Below, in pieces: positions 10,732 through 21,445 of a stretch of DNA of 64,000 nucleotides. The stretch is from NCBI RefSeq assembly GCF_000151315.2, contig NW_011887300.1, forward strand, positions 12,614 to 76,613, written 5' to 3'. The DNA is from Capsaspora owczarzaki ATCC 30864. Its lineage: Eukaryota > Opisthokonta > Filasterea. Under the pieces are notes generated by a model. That model was not told the DNA's origin. It was given only the letters and a program-made list of their open reading frames with translations, and did no database searches. Positions within the stretch are counted from its first letter, which is position 1. The number at the start of each line of letters is the position of its first letter. Made by a program: the position numbers and the translations under genes.

Positions 10732-11058
10732 TTACAACATTGCACCAATTTCGCGACTTGTCGTGCCGTCTTCAAAGTTTCGCAGACCTTTGATGAGCTG
10801 CGTAAAGCTTGGTCGCAGCTCTGGGAGAATGTTCCAGCAACTGAACATGAGGCTAAATAGGTCAGATGTGCAGTGCTCTGGCGTGGGCAGCCGACCGCCT
10901 CCTTCCAAATAAGCCAGAGTCTCACGCCCATCCATCTTGCCGTACGGCGTTGCGCCGTAGCTACAGCACTCCCCTGCAACCAAGCATCGCCGTCGGTGAG
11001 AACAACGTGTTGGCCTACATCATCGCGATACATGTCGAGCCCGCGACTTACAGGCTGT
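10732..11058 (-). CDS. Severed 3' end of the receptor kinase gene
   Basis: The last 7 nt of the interrupted exon (11058-11052), an intron with GTAAGT donor and GCAG acceptor, and the final exon 10973-10732. The final exon encodes the end of a tyrosine-kinase C-lobe: SYGATPYGKMDG, RLPTPEHCTSDLFSLMF, then CW and LRPSF, the usual end of subdomain XI. The tail after the kinase is only about 20 residues. The reading frame shows no decay, so separation from the rest of the gene appears recent. Confidence 0.85.
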
Positions 11059-14000
11059 TAGAGTGACGGTCTCTAAATCCGGATGGCGCCTCCTACGGCC
11101 TGTGTGCAAGCTTCCGCTCGCGCCTTGCCCCCCTGTGTCAATCAGTGCATCAATACCAATGTGTGGGTGAAGTAGCGGGGCGCTTTGGCCCGAACTCATC
11201 GCTAGGCACGCGAAAAACGAAAAAATGACGAAAAAGCGGATCCAGCCAAAATCCAATGCATCCGGATTAAAATGCAGGTGTTTTTGGGGCCGCCACGAGG
11301 TTGATCGCAAACGCGCCCTGCGGGCTCTGTGACATCGCCAGCCCGCCTTCCGCGAGCCAAATGCAGTCTACACACGATAGGTGTTATCGTGACCAAGCGG
11401 GCGCGGAGGTGCGGTCGACACGAGCGTGGGAATGGAGGATACGCTCGAACACCACTTTTGCAGCCAATCCATCGTGAGCTCCCGTCCGGCTGCTAATCGC
11501 TCTTCGAGCTAGATTGATGGAGTATATGACATATCAAACCATTTTATTCAATAAACAATACAAAAATCAGGCAGAGTTTACATTTAGTGCGACGAACGGC
11601 CGTCGGTGAGCATTTGTTGCTTGTTTGCTCAGGCGAATCACAAGAGATGGTGGATCTTCAACACGAGGACGCTTGTCAAGGTGCTCAGGCGTCGGGGCAG
11701 CATTAGAGGCTAGTTGAGTAGCGGAACTGCGCGTTGGGAGGCGACTTTGGCGCATGCGGGCCACTAGTTCATCGGTAAACTGCACTCCGTCGTATGAACC
11801 GTCGCTGTCGGACCTTTCAGAGAATGTTCGTTTTGCTGGTGTGATTGCGATCGTTTGCTGGGTCGTCAGGATGGGGAGCGACGGCGAGGGCAGGCTCTCA
11901 GTCGGATTTGCAGCAACAGGCTCTGCAGCCTGCGACAAAACTTGCTCTGATTGACGCAAAGCAATCTGTCGGGCACGAGCGGGAGTTTGAGTACGAGCAA
12001 CAGGGGCTCGAGTACGTTTCGGAGTTGAAGCTTGAAGTGCGGCCAGCTCGTTGCGAGCTTGGGCGAGCTCTGCTTCGCGCAAAGGGTCTTGCAACTCGGC
12101 GGCGGCGGCGAGTTCAGTCTGCAGTGCACTGATTCTCCGTGTCAGAGCAAATTTTGCGTGCTCGGCGGCGGCCTCGGCAGCCATGGTACGTGACCGGTTC
12201 ATCAATCGAGTCATCTCCTGCGCAATCTTCGTTTGTTCTTGCAGTTTTTTTGCGTTCGCCCGCTGCATTGCCTCCTCGGTAATCGCCAGATACGCGCCTT
12301 TCGTATGCTTGTGCTTGTAGGTAGTGCTGGTTTGAATTGCGAGGGAATAGGAAGCACGCTGCACGATATCATCGACGGTGATGGGGACGCTCAGCAACTC
12401 GCGAAGTTTGCCAACGTGACTGAGTGCATCTCGTTCTAGCGCCTCGGAACTGGGACCAGCTGCAAGTTCAACATCGGCATCATCGAGGATTAGGCGAGCC
12501 TTCTTGAATATCAAACGCACCGGCGAAAGCGAGGGAGCAGGGTCTGGGACGCTGGCATACCCGCTCTCCACCGAGGGCAAAGGCGGTGTGGGGTGGGATA
12601 TCTCGGCACTCTCGACGACGGGCAGCGTTGGAGTCGACAGGAGATTGGGGACGCTCGCCGTGTCTGTGGGCGTTGCAGAAACTGGCTGGACGGGCGCAGC
12701 CAAGGCCTCTTTTCCTATGAGTGATTCAGTTCTGCTCGCATGGTCCGGGCTCACCACCCACTCGCAGTATGCATTCTTGTCCAAAGGCCAGATTCCAGTC
12801 TTTTTAAATCCAGCAGTGATGACGGCTGTATTTTGCGAAATCTTGTACCACGCATTCAGAGCGCAATGCACTCGCATTTGGTCGTCCGAGGCAAAGACGC
12901 CAGCTGCAATCGCGCTCGCATACTCTGCTTGTAACTGACGCTTGAAGTAGCCAAACACAGTGCGATCGAGTGGCTGAGTCTCAGTGCTCGTGTGCGCGGG
13001 CAAGACAAGAATCTGAATTTGATCGTAGAAAAACTCGGCCACCAAATCGTGCTCGAGGCTGTGCGTGGATGAGCCATCCATGATCAAAAGCAGCGGGCCT
13101 GACGGGTGTCTTTCTCGCATGCAGCTTCGCCACTCGCGCAGATAAGTTTTGAACAAGTCTGAGGTCATGTACCCCTTCTCGGTCGTTGCGGTAGAGCAGG
13201 CGTCAATGGGAACGTGTTGGCAAACCGTCGCGACGTTCGTACCCTTCGTAAAAATCAGCATGGGAGGGAGCGGCGCAGTTCCATCGGCACACACCAAGAA
13301 GACGCCGGTGATGTGCCGTCCGAGGCTGTTGTTGTGCCCACCGCCAACGAGCGCGACACGACCCCACGATGCCCCTAATACAGTCGATCCCTTGACGCGA
13401 GAAGAAATCTCGCTCTCGTCAAAGTTGCTGACGCGGCTCGGCTCGACGGTAAGGAGAGGATGTTGATCGTAGGCCTGTTTGAGTTGAGTCGGGAGAGTCC
13501 CGAGATTGTCGGGTGTCAGCGCTGCAGCCCGGCACACTTCCAGCACACGGCCCTTTCGAAGCCTGACGCGTCCCTTCGCTCGCTTCAAAAAGGTGGCCCA
13601 CCAGGACCGGCTAGGCGTGTCTTGGACAAACGCCCGCCTTGGTGAGCCGTCGAAAGAAGTTGTTTCAGAACACGGTTTCAAGTACTTGGCGGCCTGCGCT
13701 TTCGTCAGACAGCATGACGCGCGAGCAAACGCTTCCAATAAATTGATAATTGCATCAACTTCGTGATCGGTAAAGATGGGTGGTCGGCCTTTCGTGCGGG
13801 TGGACCGCGCCAGCTCGATCACTTCATCCAGCGTTCCAGACTGAATCAGTTCGCGGTGGCCCGCGTGGAGTTGAGCCCAGTCACTGACAGTCGACTTTCC
13901 GCACTTGAAGCCAGCCTGCCCCAGCCGCGCGGCGACCTGTTCACATGTCCATTGAAATGGTGTTGTCGTACAACCAGTCGAGAGGGTCAGCGGACCCGGG

Positions 14001-17000
14001 GTTAGCAGCTTGAGGGCGATGGCGATGGCGATCGGTCGTCGGTTTTTTCCAGCCGCCTCGGCGAGTCGCCCAAACCACCCCGCGACGATCGCAGCCACCT
14101 CAACAAGACACTCCATGTGATAACCAACTCGATTTATGTACAATGGTGAAAGAGCCGAGGCGAAGCGATGAATAGACTGCGAGAAAAACGCCTCATCCGG
14201 ATTAAAATGCAACTCTCGAGGTCTGTAATGCGTCCGGATTTAGAGACAGTTACTCTACGCCGAACGACCACACGTCGGACATGGTCGAGAACTTGCGGAA
14301 GGTCATTGTTTCCGGCGCCATCCACTGCATGTGAAACGAATAGTCAGTATCCCAAATCACAAGCAGCAACATTTGCACACACACCTTTGACCCACCTTCA
14401 CGGGAAGTTTGCCACGCGTTTGCATGCGATAGTAATCGTTCTCATCGGCCAGCTGTCGAGAGAGCCCGAAGTCGGCAATCTTGACCACCATCCCTTGCCC
14501 CACAAGACAGTTGCGCGCGGCAAGATCACGATGCACAAAGTGCAGCGTGCCCAGATACTCCATGCCCAGCGCAATCTGACGAATGGCATGGATCTGCTCA
14601 TTCTGCGTCCACCAAAACGACTGCTTTTTGGACTTTTTCAGAAGAGTGTGCAAATCACCGTACTGCACAAACTCGAGCAGAACGAGATGGGGCTCTGACT
14701 CTACAAGAGCCGCGAGCAGGCGCACGACGTTCGTATGCACAAACGGCGCCATCAGCTTTGCCTCGCTTTCAAAGTCTTGACGAGATTTCTCATCTGCATC
14801 AGACTTGACAGACTTGACTGCAACCTGCACGATCTCGGGCGTCGTAGATCCGAGCAAGGCCTGTGCTCGCGGGGGCAACATGTTGAACGGCACTCGACCC
14901 AGTGCGACATCGCCAAAGTTACCACTGGCAAGGTACTTGACAATCGTCAAGCCTTCACGAACACGACGAGAATTGCTGCCGGCAACATACGCGCTTGCAT
15001 AATCGTAGACCACCTCTGCAGCATCAGTCGAGAGAGCTTGGTACAACGGATCTGGCTGCTTTTGCCCGACGGCGGCGTAAGCTTCAATGTCCTCCTCTTT
15101 GTGAGATCCCGTCGAATGGTTCAATGGAGAGATTTTCATTTCAACAGCCTCCTGATAAACGGGACCGGTAGAATCCTTCGGTCGCTTGACTGTGCGTTGT
15201 GAGCGCCGGCGGACGAGCAAGAGAACAACCAGTGCAATCAGAATGAGCGGAATCAGGACGACGGCGACAACCCAGCCCTGCGAGCCGCCAGCAGCTTCCA
15301 GCGTCGTGGCGGACGTGCCAAAGGGACCCAGGCTAAAGCCAGCAGCAGTGAAGGTGCGAACGCGGAAGCGGTACTTGGATTCAGCAGCGAGGCCAGAGAC
15401 TGTGGTCACGTTGCGGCCGTTCGTCAGCTCGGCGTAAACGACAGGCACGGGCCACGTCTCATTGTAGCCAGAAAGAAGGCGCTGGCCTTCGACGACGTAC
15501 GAGACGATGGGGCCATTGATGTCGTCCACAGCGGGCCAGGAAACGCGCGCCTGGGTGTCCGAGATCGGGATAACCGTGGCTTGCAACGGGGTCGGGGGAA
15601 GGCCGGGCAAAGTGCGGGCCAGCACCTGGATGGCAGACGAAGTCAACGAGCTTCCAATCACAAAGACATTGAAGGTGTAGTTCCTGTAAGGGAGCAATCC
15701 AAGGAACACCTCCTGATAGGATTGCTGCGTGGCCGTGTTGTAGGCGGCGTTGTCGGCAGGCAAAGGGGTTCGGGGCGGAGCGTTGACAAAGGTCCAAGCA
15801 CCATCCTCTTCTTGCATGTAACACTCGACACGGTAAGTGCTCAGAACGCTGTTTCGCTCCCAAGGCTGAGGGCCCTTCCAGCTGACAGTAATTGACGTGT
15901 TGGATGTAACTTGCGCATCGAGCAGACTTTCGTCCAGGATGGGGGCGCTCGGGGAGGTCGTGAAAGTGCCGGTGCGCGAGTCGCTCGGCGGCGAAGTACC
16001 AGCACCGTTCGTCGCTTGAACAGTGACGGCGTACGTGCGGAATGGGAAGAGCGAAGTAATCGTTCGGGTAAACACGTTGGCGGCGCTGTTCGAGCTCTGA
16101 GTGGGTGTCGCATGCGAGTCGGTAAAACTAGTGTCAACAACCGAAACAGTGTAGCCCGCCAGTGTTCCGTATGGGAAGTTTGGCGCAGCATAGGTGATAC
16201 TCGCGCCATTCGCGTTGGGGGTCATGGTCAACGTTTCAGAGCCAGCAAAAAGAGGAGTTGCTTCAGTGGTTTTGAAAGTAACTGCAGCGCCGAGTGCAGT
16301 CGATCCCTTAGAATTGACGGCAGTGATGATGTACGCATAATCCGTGAATGGCGTCAAACCAGTGTCTACGTAACTCGAGGTTGTGAGACCGGAAACAATT
16401 GGAGTGCCACCGCGACTAACCGAGTAAGTCACAGCGGACGCGTCTTGAGGGTACGGAACATCCGGCCATTCGAGAGTGATTTGGCGGGACGCACGATCGC
16501 CCGTAAGGGACGACTGAGTCAAGGCACCCCAGCTAGGTTTAGAACCAGCGGTTGTCACGGTCAGGAACGTGTTGCTCGGAACAAAGTTGTTGGTAGAGCT
16601 TTTAACGTGCACAGTCACATTGTACTGCACATAGGGTTCATAACCAGTATTCGACGCTGCGGCGACTGTCACGGCGGCCGAATTGATGGACACGGTTTGG
16701 GAGAAAAGGGTCGGATCGGGGAACGCTGGGCTTGCGGTGATTTGAGTGGCCACAACTCGATACTTCAGGTTGCTTGGATTGTCTTGAGCATAAACAGGAG
16801 CCGCCCAATTAAACACGAACGCGCTTGTGGTCTGTCCTGAGGCAGACAGAGTGGGAGCGGTTTGCCAAATGGGGTCCGCGGGGTCTTGACGCAAAGATGA
16901 GACAGAAGAGAACGGCGAGGAGAAACCAGAGTTTGCATTCTTGGCCAAAACTGTCCAAGTGTAAATGACGCCTGGGTAGAGCCCAGAGACAGTAGTGCTC

Positions 17001-20000
17001 GTGGCGAGGAGAGTGCTGCTGAAGGTTTGGATGGTTTGAGAGCCAGGGTTGGGTTGCCCAGCTGTGTACTGAACCCAATACACAATGGGGTCACCACCGT
17101 TCTTGGTCGTAGGTGCAGGCCAAGAAATGTCTGCGGTGGTCGTCGTGACATCAGAGGTCGTAATGGACGGTGCGTTGAAGTACGGCGCGAGAGCAGGCAC
17201 ACTGACGGAGCCAGTCGAGGGAGTCGAGGACAAAGGACCAGCGTTTGTGATTGTCCACTCCAAATCGTAGACTTGGCTCGCTTGCATAGTGACCGTGGTG
17301 GTGTCAGATGTAAATGTCGGGGCCGAGGTGAAACTGCCAGAACTAGTCAGCTTGTATCGCAGCAAAAATGTCACACTGGCTGAGGCCGGAGTGCCGCGAT
17401 AGTACGCGCCAGTCAAATTAAACGTCACAGCATAGCTGGTTGGTCCATTCGAAACAAATGCAGGCACGATCTGACTGGGGTCAATAGTTGGCGGGGCAGC
17501 GGCGGTTCGGATTGAGGAAAGGATGGCGGTGGTAGAGTACTGGTCATTGCGCACAGTCAAACGGTAATCGTAAACCGTGTAAGGCGCCAACGATGCATCG
17601 TTGTCGGTCGTGGACAAAGTCGCAGCGGCGAACGTCCCGACAGACACAAAAGACCCTTGAGGGTTGTTGAGACGGCGTTCAACCAGCCATTGCGTGGCAG
17701 AATTGGTAGTGGGGCCGTTGATGAGCGTAAGAACGCCATTCCATTCCAGTGAAACAGAGTTGTACGTCTGTCCCGTTGATGTGAATTGGCCTGCCACGAT
17801 TGTCGGTGCGGCAGCAAGCGTCTGGATGTTGGAGGCGGTCAGAACAGCAGAATCATACGTATTCCCGCTACCGCTTCGGGCGTAAACAGTGAAAGTGTAC
17901 TGGTTATAGGCGCGAAGGTTGGAGACAGTCACACTGTTCGTGGTGACGACACCTGAGCTTGGGGAAGGAGCTGGAGTTCCGCTGATCGTCCAATAGTAGT
18001 CACCAGTCAAGCTGTTCCATGTCGCTGCCGTCCAAGAGAACAGGATGGAATTGGCGGCCGGAGTTGACGACACAGTAGAACTGGAGAAGGTGGCCTGAGA
18101 CGCGGCAGTTTTGAAGGTCGCAGTGGCAACAGTGGACAAGTTGGCTGTTGGTGTTTGGCTGTTTCTTGCCTGCACACTGTACGTGTAATCAGTGAAGGGC
18201 AGCAAGCCAGTATTGTCCGTGGCCGAAGTGAGACTGTCAGCAAAGTTCTTGATCGACAGCACCGAGGGTGAAGTTCGGTCCACCTTATAGAAGAGAGGAC
18301 CACCGCCATTAGCTGTACCAGTCCATTGGAACGTGAGAGAGTTCGACGAGTTTGCGGTCACGCCGAGCGCAGTAACGGTCGGATTGTCGGCAAAGGTGGT
18401 GAACGTGGTCAAGTACACAGGATCCGAAGCATTGCCTTGTGCGTTGGTGAAAACCAGAGAGAAGGCGTACGTCGCGCTCGGAAGCACACCAGAGCTCAGG
18501 GAATAGGATGTTGTCGTGGTCGGACTGACCAGGGTTGCAGCACCCGAGTTAACTGAAAGACTCAGTTGATAGCCACTAGTTCCGACTGAACCAGCGCAAG
18601 GGCTCAGTGCTGAGTTGGTCCACGAAAAACTGAACGCATTGTAGGTGTAACTAAGCGAGGTAACGGTCGGTGAAAGCACTGCCTTGTCAGCGAGGGTGGT
18701 GAAGCTTTTAGCGGGCGTGGTGAAGGATTTGCTGTCACTAGTAGTCGCAGTTAGAGTGTACGAGTAAGCGGTGCACGGATCCAAATCCAGATCGTCGGTA
18801 AAGAAAAATTGGCCGGTCGCCGAAGTGGAGCTTGTTCCCCCTGGAAGTGTCAGTGTAGTTGACCCACGCTTCAGAACAAAAGTGATTGGCGTGGGTCCGT
18901 TCAGAGTAGTCAAACTCCAACCGACAGTGACAGAATTCTGGGTGATGTACGGTGCGGTGGTCAAGAAAGCGACAGTGGGAGGAGCAGAGGCCGTGGTCAC
19001 ACTGAGTGCACTGACGGGAGAGCTCGTGGAATTGCCGGCAACGGTGGTCGCTCGGACAGTGTACGTGTACGAGGTGTATGGTAACAAGCCCGAATCAGTA
19101 AAAGAAAACGGTTGCGGGAGTGAGCCAGTGTAGGATCCAGTACCAGCCGGCAGTGTCGTTAAATCGACTCCGTTACGTGACAGAACTTGAGCCAACGCCA
19201 AGTTGGACTCCTGACCGCTGCTGGTAACCGTCCAACTGAGAGGGACTTGAGTGGCAGTGATGGTGCCGGCAGCAAGGGCAGTGCCGATAACAGGGGCGAC
19301 AGAGTACGTTCTGCCCGTGAAGACTTGATTAACACTAGCGGTACCAAGAATTCCGCTAGAAACAGTGATCCTGACATTGTAGTTCGTGCCAGGTGCGAGC
19401 ACAAGCGCAGGAGCCGATGTGCCGCTAGAGTAGCCCGTCCAGCCGATGTAGCTGCCGCTGGCCACCTTCTTGTACTCAACGGTGTAGGTGATGGTAGCGG
19501 GTGGTCCAGCGGTTGACGCACCGGTATTGGCGACCAAACTCGGCCAGGAGAGAGCGTGTTCATTCACATTTGATGTGGCGTACATCAAGATGCTGTCAGC
19601 ATTCAGAGTCACATCGTTTGCGGTCGTTTGGGAGTTTTGGGCCCCAGCCGATCCAACGAGAGTTCCGCCAACTCCAGAGTTAGAGTAGACGGAAACAGTG
19701 TAGGTGTAGGCAGTGTTTTTGGTCAGGCTACTGTCAGCGAATGTCAGGGCAGTGCCAGTGTACACAGGCGTGGCAGAACCAGGAGTGCGAGTGACACGAT
19801 ATTCCATAGGTGAAGCAAAGCTGCTATACGCAGCCCAATTGAGCGTGATGGAATTGCCAGTGGCTGCCGTGAAAGTAATTTCGAGATCCGCACGAACTGC
19901 CAGGAGAAACAACAAAAAGATCAGCTCAAATCTTCCAGAACCAATAGAGCAACAAACCGCACTTACCAGAGCCCACCGCAGCCAAAAGCGCCACAGCGAG

Positions 20001-20021
20001 CAACAGCAATCTGGGCTTCAT
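10732..20021 (-). CDS. FN3-repeat receptor tyrosine kinase, split by a transposon
   Basis: Exons: 20021-19967, 19896-14396, 14324-14256 joined across the inserted element to 11058-11052, and 10973-10732. Ignoring the insertion, the frame closes exactly at 1,957 aa. Exon 1 encodes a signal peptide, MKPRLLLLAVALLAAVGS. About 1,540 extracellular residues follow, made of roughly 17 fibronectin type III repeats (TxYxYTVxA strands recur). The membrane segment is near residues 1560-1581. The juxtamembrane region is tyrosine-rich (VYDYASAY). The kinase has VAVKSVK, HRDLAARNC (tyrosine-kinase type, about residue 1807), DFG and a WMAPE segment after the splice. The glycine loop reads LASGNFGDV, with Ala at the first Gly position. 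The transposon interrupts DVWSFGV, so this copy should not make a complete kinase. Confidence 0.88.
11061..11085. repeat. Left terminal inverted repeat of pogo-like element
   Basis: Pairs with 14231-14255 at about 20 of 23 positions. Flanked outside by TA at 11059-11060. Confidence 0.9.
11567..14116 (-). CDS. pogo/Tigger-type DDE transposase, 849 aa
   Basis: Catalyses cut-and-paste transposition of the surrounding element. The first ATG is at 14116; the frame is open further upstream but only from a TTG. The N-terminal 100 residues have a helix-turn-helix-like stretch (VARLGQAGFKCGKSTVSDW). A CENP-B-like segment with SWWATFLKRAKGRVRLRKG follows. The DDE_1 catalytic core shows NFDES near residue 231, MDGSSTH near 346 and QPLD near 382, a D-D36-D arrangement typical of pogo. 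The last 350 residues are Pro/Ser-rich with an alanine-rich coiled coil, longer than in most Tiggers. No internal stop is seen. AATAAA lies at 11548-11543, 19 nt after the stop. Confidence 0.9.
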   Translation of the reverse strand: MECLVEVAAIVAGWFGRLAEAAGKNRRPIAIAIALKLLTPGPLTLSTGCTTTPFQWTCEQVAARLGQAGFKCGKSTVSDWAQLHAGHRELIQSGTLDEVIELARSTRTKGRPPIFTDHEVDAIINLLEAFARASCCLTKAQAAKYLKPCSETTSFDGSPRRAFVQDTPSRSWWATFLKRAKGRVRLRKGRVLEVCRAAALTPDNLGTLPTQLKQAYDQHPLLTVEPSRVSNFDESEISSRVKGSTVLGASWGRVALVGGGHNNSLGRHITGVFLVCADGTAPLPPMLIFTKGTNVATVCQHVPIDACSTATTEKGYMTSDLFKTYLREWRSCMRERHPSGPLLLIMDGSSTHSLEHDLVAEFFYDQIQILVLPAHTSTETQPLDRTVFGYFKRQLQAEYASAIAAGVFASDDQMRVHCALNAWYKISQNTAVITAGFKKTGIWPLDKNAYCEWVVSPDHASRTESLIGKEALAAPVQPVSATPTDTASVPNLLSTPTLPVVESAEISHPTPPLPSVESGYASVPDPAPSLSPVRLIFKKARLILDDADVELAAGPSSEALERDALSHVGKLRELLSVPITVDDIVQRASYSLAIQTSTTYKHKHTKGAYLAITEEAMQRANAKKLQEQTKIAQEMTRLMNRSRTMAAEAAAEHAKFALTRRISALQTELAAAAELQDPLREAELAQARNELAALQASTPKRTRAPVARTQTPARARQIALRQSEQVLSQAAEPVAANPTESLPSPSLPILTTQQTIAITPAKRTFSERSDSDGSYDGVQFTDELVARMRQSRLPTRSSATQLASNAAPTPEHLDKRPRVEDPPSLVIRLSKQATNAHRRPFVALNVNSA
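14231..14255. repeat. Right terminal inverted repeat of pogo-like element
   Basis: Inverted copy of 11061-11085, with TA immediately outside at 14256-14257. In the receptor gene the junction falls inside the codons for SFGV of the kinase domain. Confidence 0.9.
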
Positions 20022-21017
20022 TTTGAGAAGCAAAAACAACTAACCGACCAACAAAACAAAAACAATCAAAACAACGACTTCAGGTGAGCTAGGAGTTGAA
20101 ATCAATCGACCAAATGTAAAGATGAGGGGGTTGGTGCTGTGCGGGTTAATGAACTGGTTCGATGATTCTTGATGTTTGGTTTCTGAGAAGGTGATGAGCA
20201 AAAGGAGATTTTGGTTGCCGTCGTCAACCACAAGCCGGTCTCTCGCTCCTCCAACCAGCAAGACATGTCGATAGCAGCAGCAGCGAAGCGGAGAGTGAAG
20301 GTGAAAGTGGCCAAAGAGGGGAAACCAGATGAATCCACATAATCATTGCGCTCACGCAAGCAACAACAAAAACAACAGCATTGTCTGTTTGTTTGATGGC
20401 GAATTTGATGCACAAACCTCGTTAAACTCTCGATCTTACTCTCATTCACTAAAACCACAAAAGAATATTCGAGATCATTGGATCAAATAAAAATCAAACA
20501 CAGCCGGCCGCATGCACAGCAACCGGGCGGCACCTGCGCCACTCCCCACGCCCTGGCCAGCAACGCCAGTCCGCTGGACGCATCGGTGCATGCGGCGATG
20601 GGGAGTGTCGCAGCACTCAGGCGGCAGAGCGAGGAGCGCAACCATCTAAGTTTTTTGTTGTTGTTTTTAAGCATGCTGTCTCCCATCATCGCCTTCACAA
20701 CGCTCGGGGTCGCTGTTCCTTTCCGCTCGGTCACTGCCTCTGCTTGATTCGAATGGGTTGTTGCAGCAGGGTGCATCCACAAGCGTGAGCGGGGACAGCG
20801 AGGACAGCGTAGGAGAGCAACGCAGCTCGGACCTGAGCCAGGCTGAGCAGACCAAAAAACAAAGCCCGTTTTCGTTCAATTCCTCAATGTGGCAGAGCTC
20901 ACGTCAAGAGAAGCGAGACAATCGAAAGAGAACAGTGGAGTTGCTCCTTCGGTTGAGTTTGATGATGCGTTTTGGCTTACGGTTGCTGTTGGAAGGGGGT
21001 TGGAGAGAAACAACAAC

Positions 21018-21061
<44 letters not shown>

Positions 21062-21098
21062 AAGTGATCGTCAATCAAATCAGCTTACTTCATTCGCA
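20022..21098. other. Intergenic with A42 homopolymer
   Basis: Upstream of the receptor kinase and of the small plus-strand gene, so it probably holds both promoters. A run of 42 A lies at 21019-21060. A short open frame at about 20592-20747 could encode a 49-aa peptide with a hydrophobic stretch (LSFLLLFLSMLSPIIAF). It has no other support and I do not call it. Confidence 0.4.
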
Positions 21099-21403
21099 AT
21101 GAGATTTTTGGCGTTGTCTGGTCTGGGTTCGACTCTGTGGGCCGGCATCATGGCTGATATTGTGCGTTTTACTCTTAAGAGGCACAAGGTTTGCAAGTCT
21201 GACTCATTTTAAACCTTTTCTTTTTCTTCTTTTCTTTTTGCTTTTTTTTTTTTTGTTCCTTCCAGCATCCACCTGCTGCTCTGCAGATGCTTGAAGACAC
21301 TCAGATGAATGCGAGTACAACCAGACCACTCAAAGACTTGAACTCTTCCAATGAAAAAGCCTTAACAATGTCTGTATTCACGGATGAATTCGGAACAACC
21401 TGA
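21099..21403 (+). CDS. Small two-exon protein, 75 aa
   Basis: Exon 1 (21099-21188) encodes 30 residues, MRFLALSGLGSTLWAGIMAD and on to LKRHK. After an intron ending in a T run and TTCCAG, exon 2 (21266-21403) encodes HPPAALQMLEDTQ to the stop. Both exons are in frame. The N-terminus has a short hydrophobic stretch followed by basic residues, as in small mitochondrial or membrane-anchored proteins. The family is not recognised. The donor AAG/GTTTGC is weak, which lowers confidence. Its stop lies only 42 bp from the convergent bZIP stop. Confidence 0.45.
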
Positions 21404-21445
21404 CAACAATCGTAGAGCCAACAGTCAACAACCACAACAACCAAA

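Larger units (their letters stand above)
11061..14255 (-). mobile_element. Complete pogo/Tigger-like DNA transposon (3,195 bp)
   Basis: TA dinucleotides flank both ends (11059-11060 and 14256-14257), the target duplication of the Tc1/mariner-pogo superfamily. The terminal inverted repeats, about 23 bp, share GTCTCTAAATCCGGA and begin GAGTGAC on the left and GAGTAAC on the right. Inner repeats containing ATCCGGATTAAAATGC lie about 200 bp from the left end and 45 bp from the right. One long transposase gene fills the centre on the minus strand, the same strand as the interrupted receptor gene. The ends and gene look whole, consistent with a young and possibly active copy. Confidence 0.9.

Noticed and set aside
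14117-14212. 32-residue extension of the transposase
   Set aside because: Starts with TTG and overlaps an inner repeat of the element; the first ATG is at 14116.
20592-20747. 49-aa hydrophobic peptide gene
   Set aside because: A single short frame with no splice, homology or codon support.
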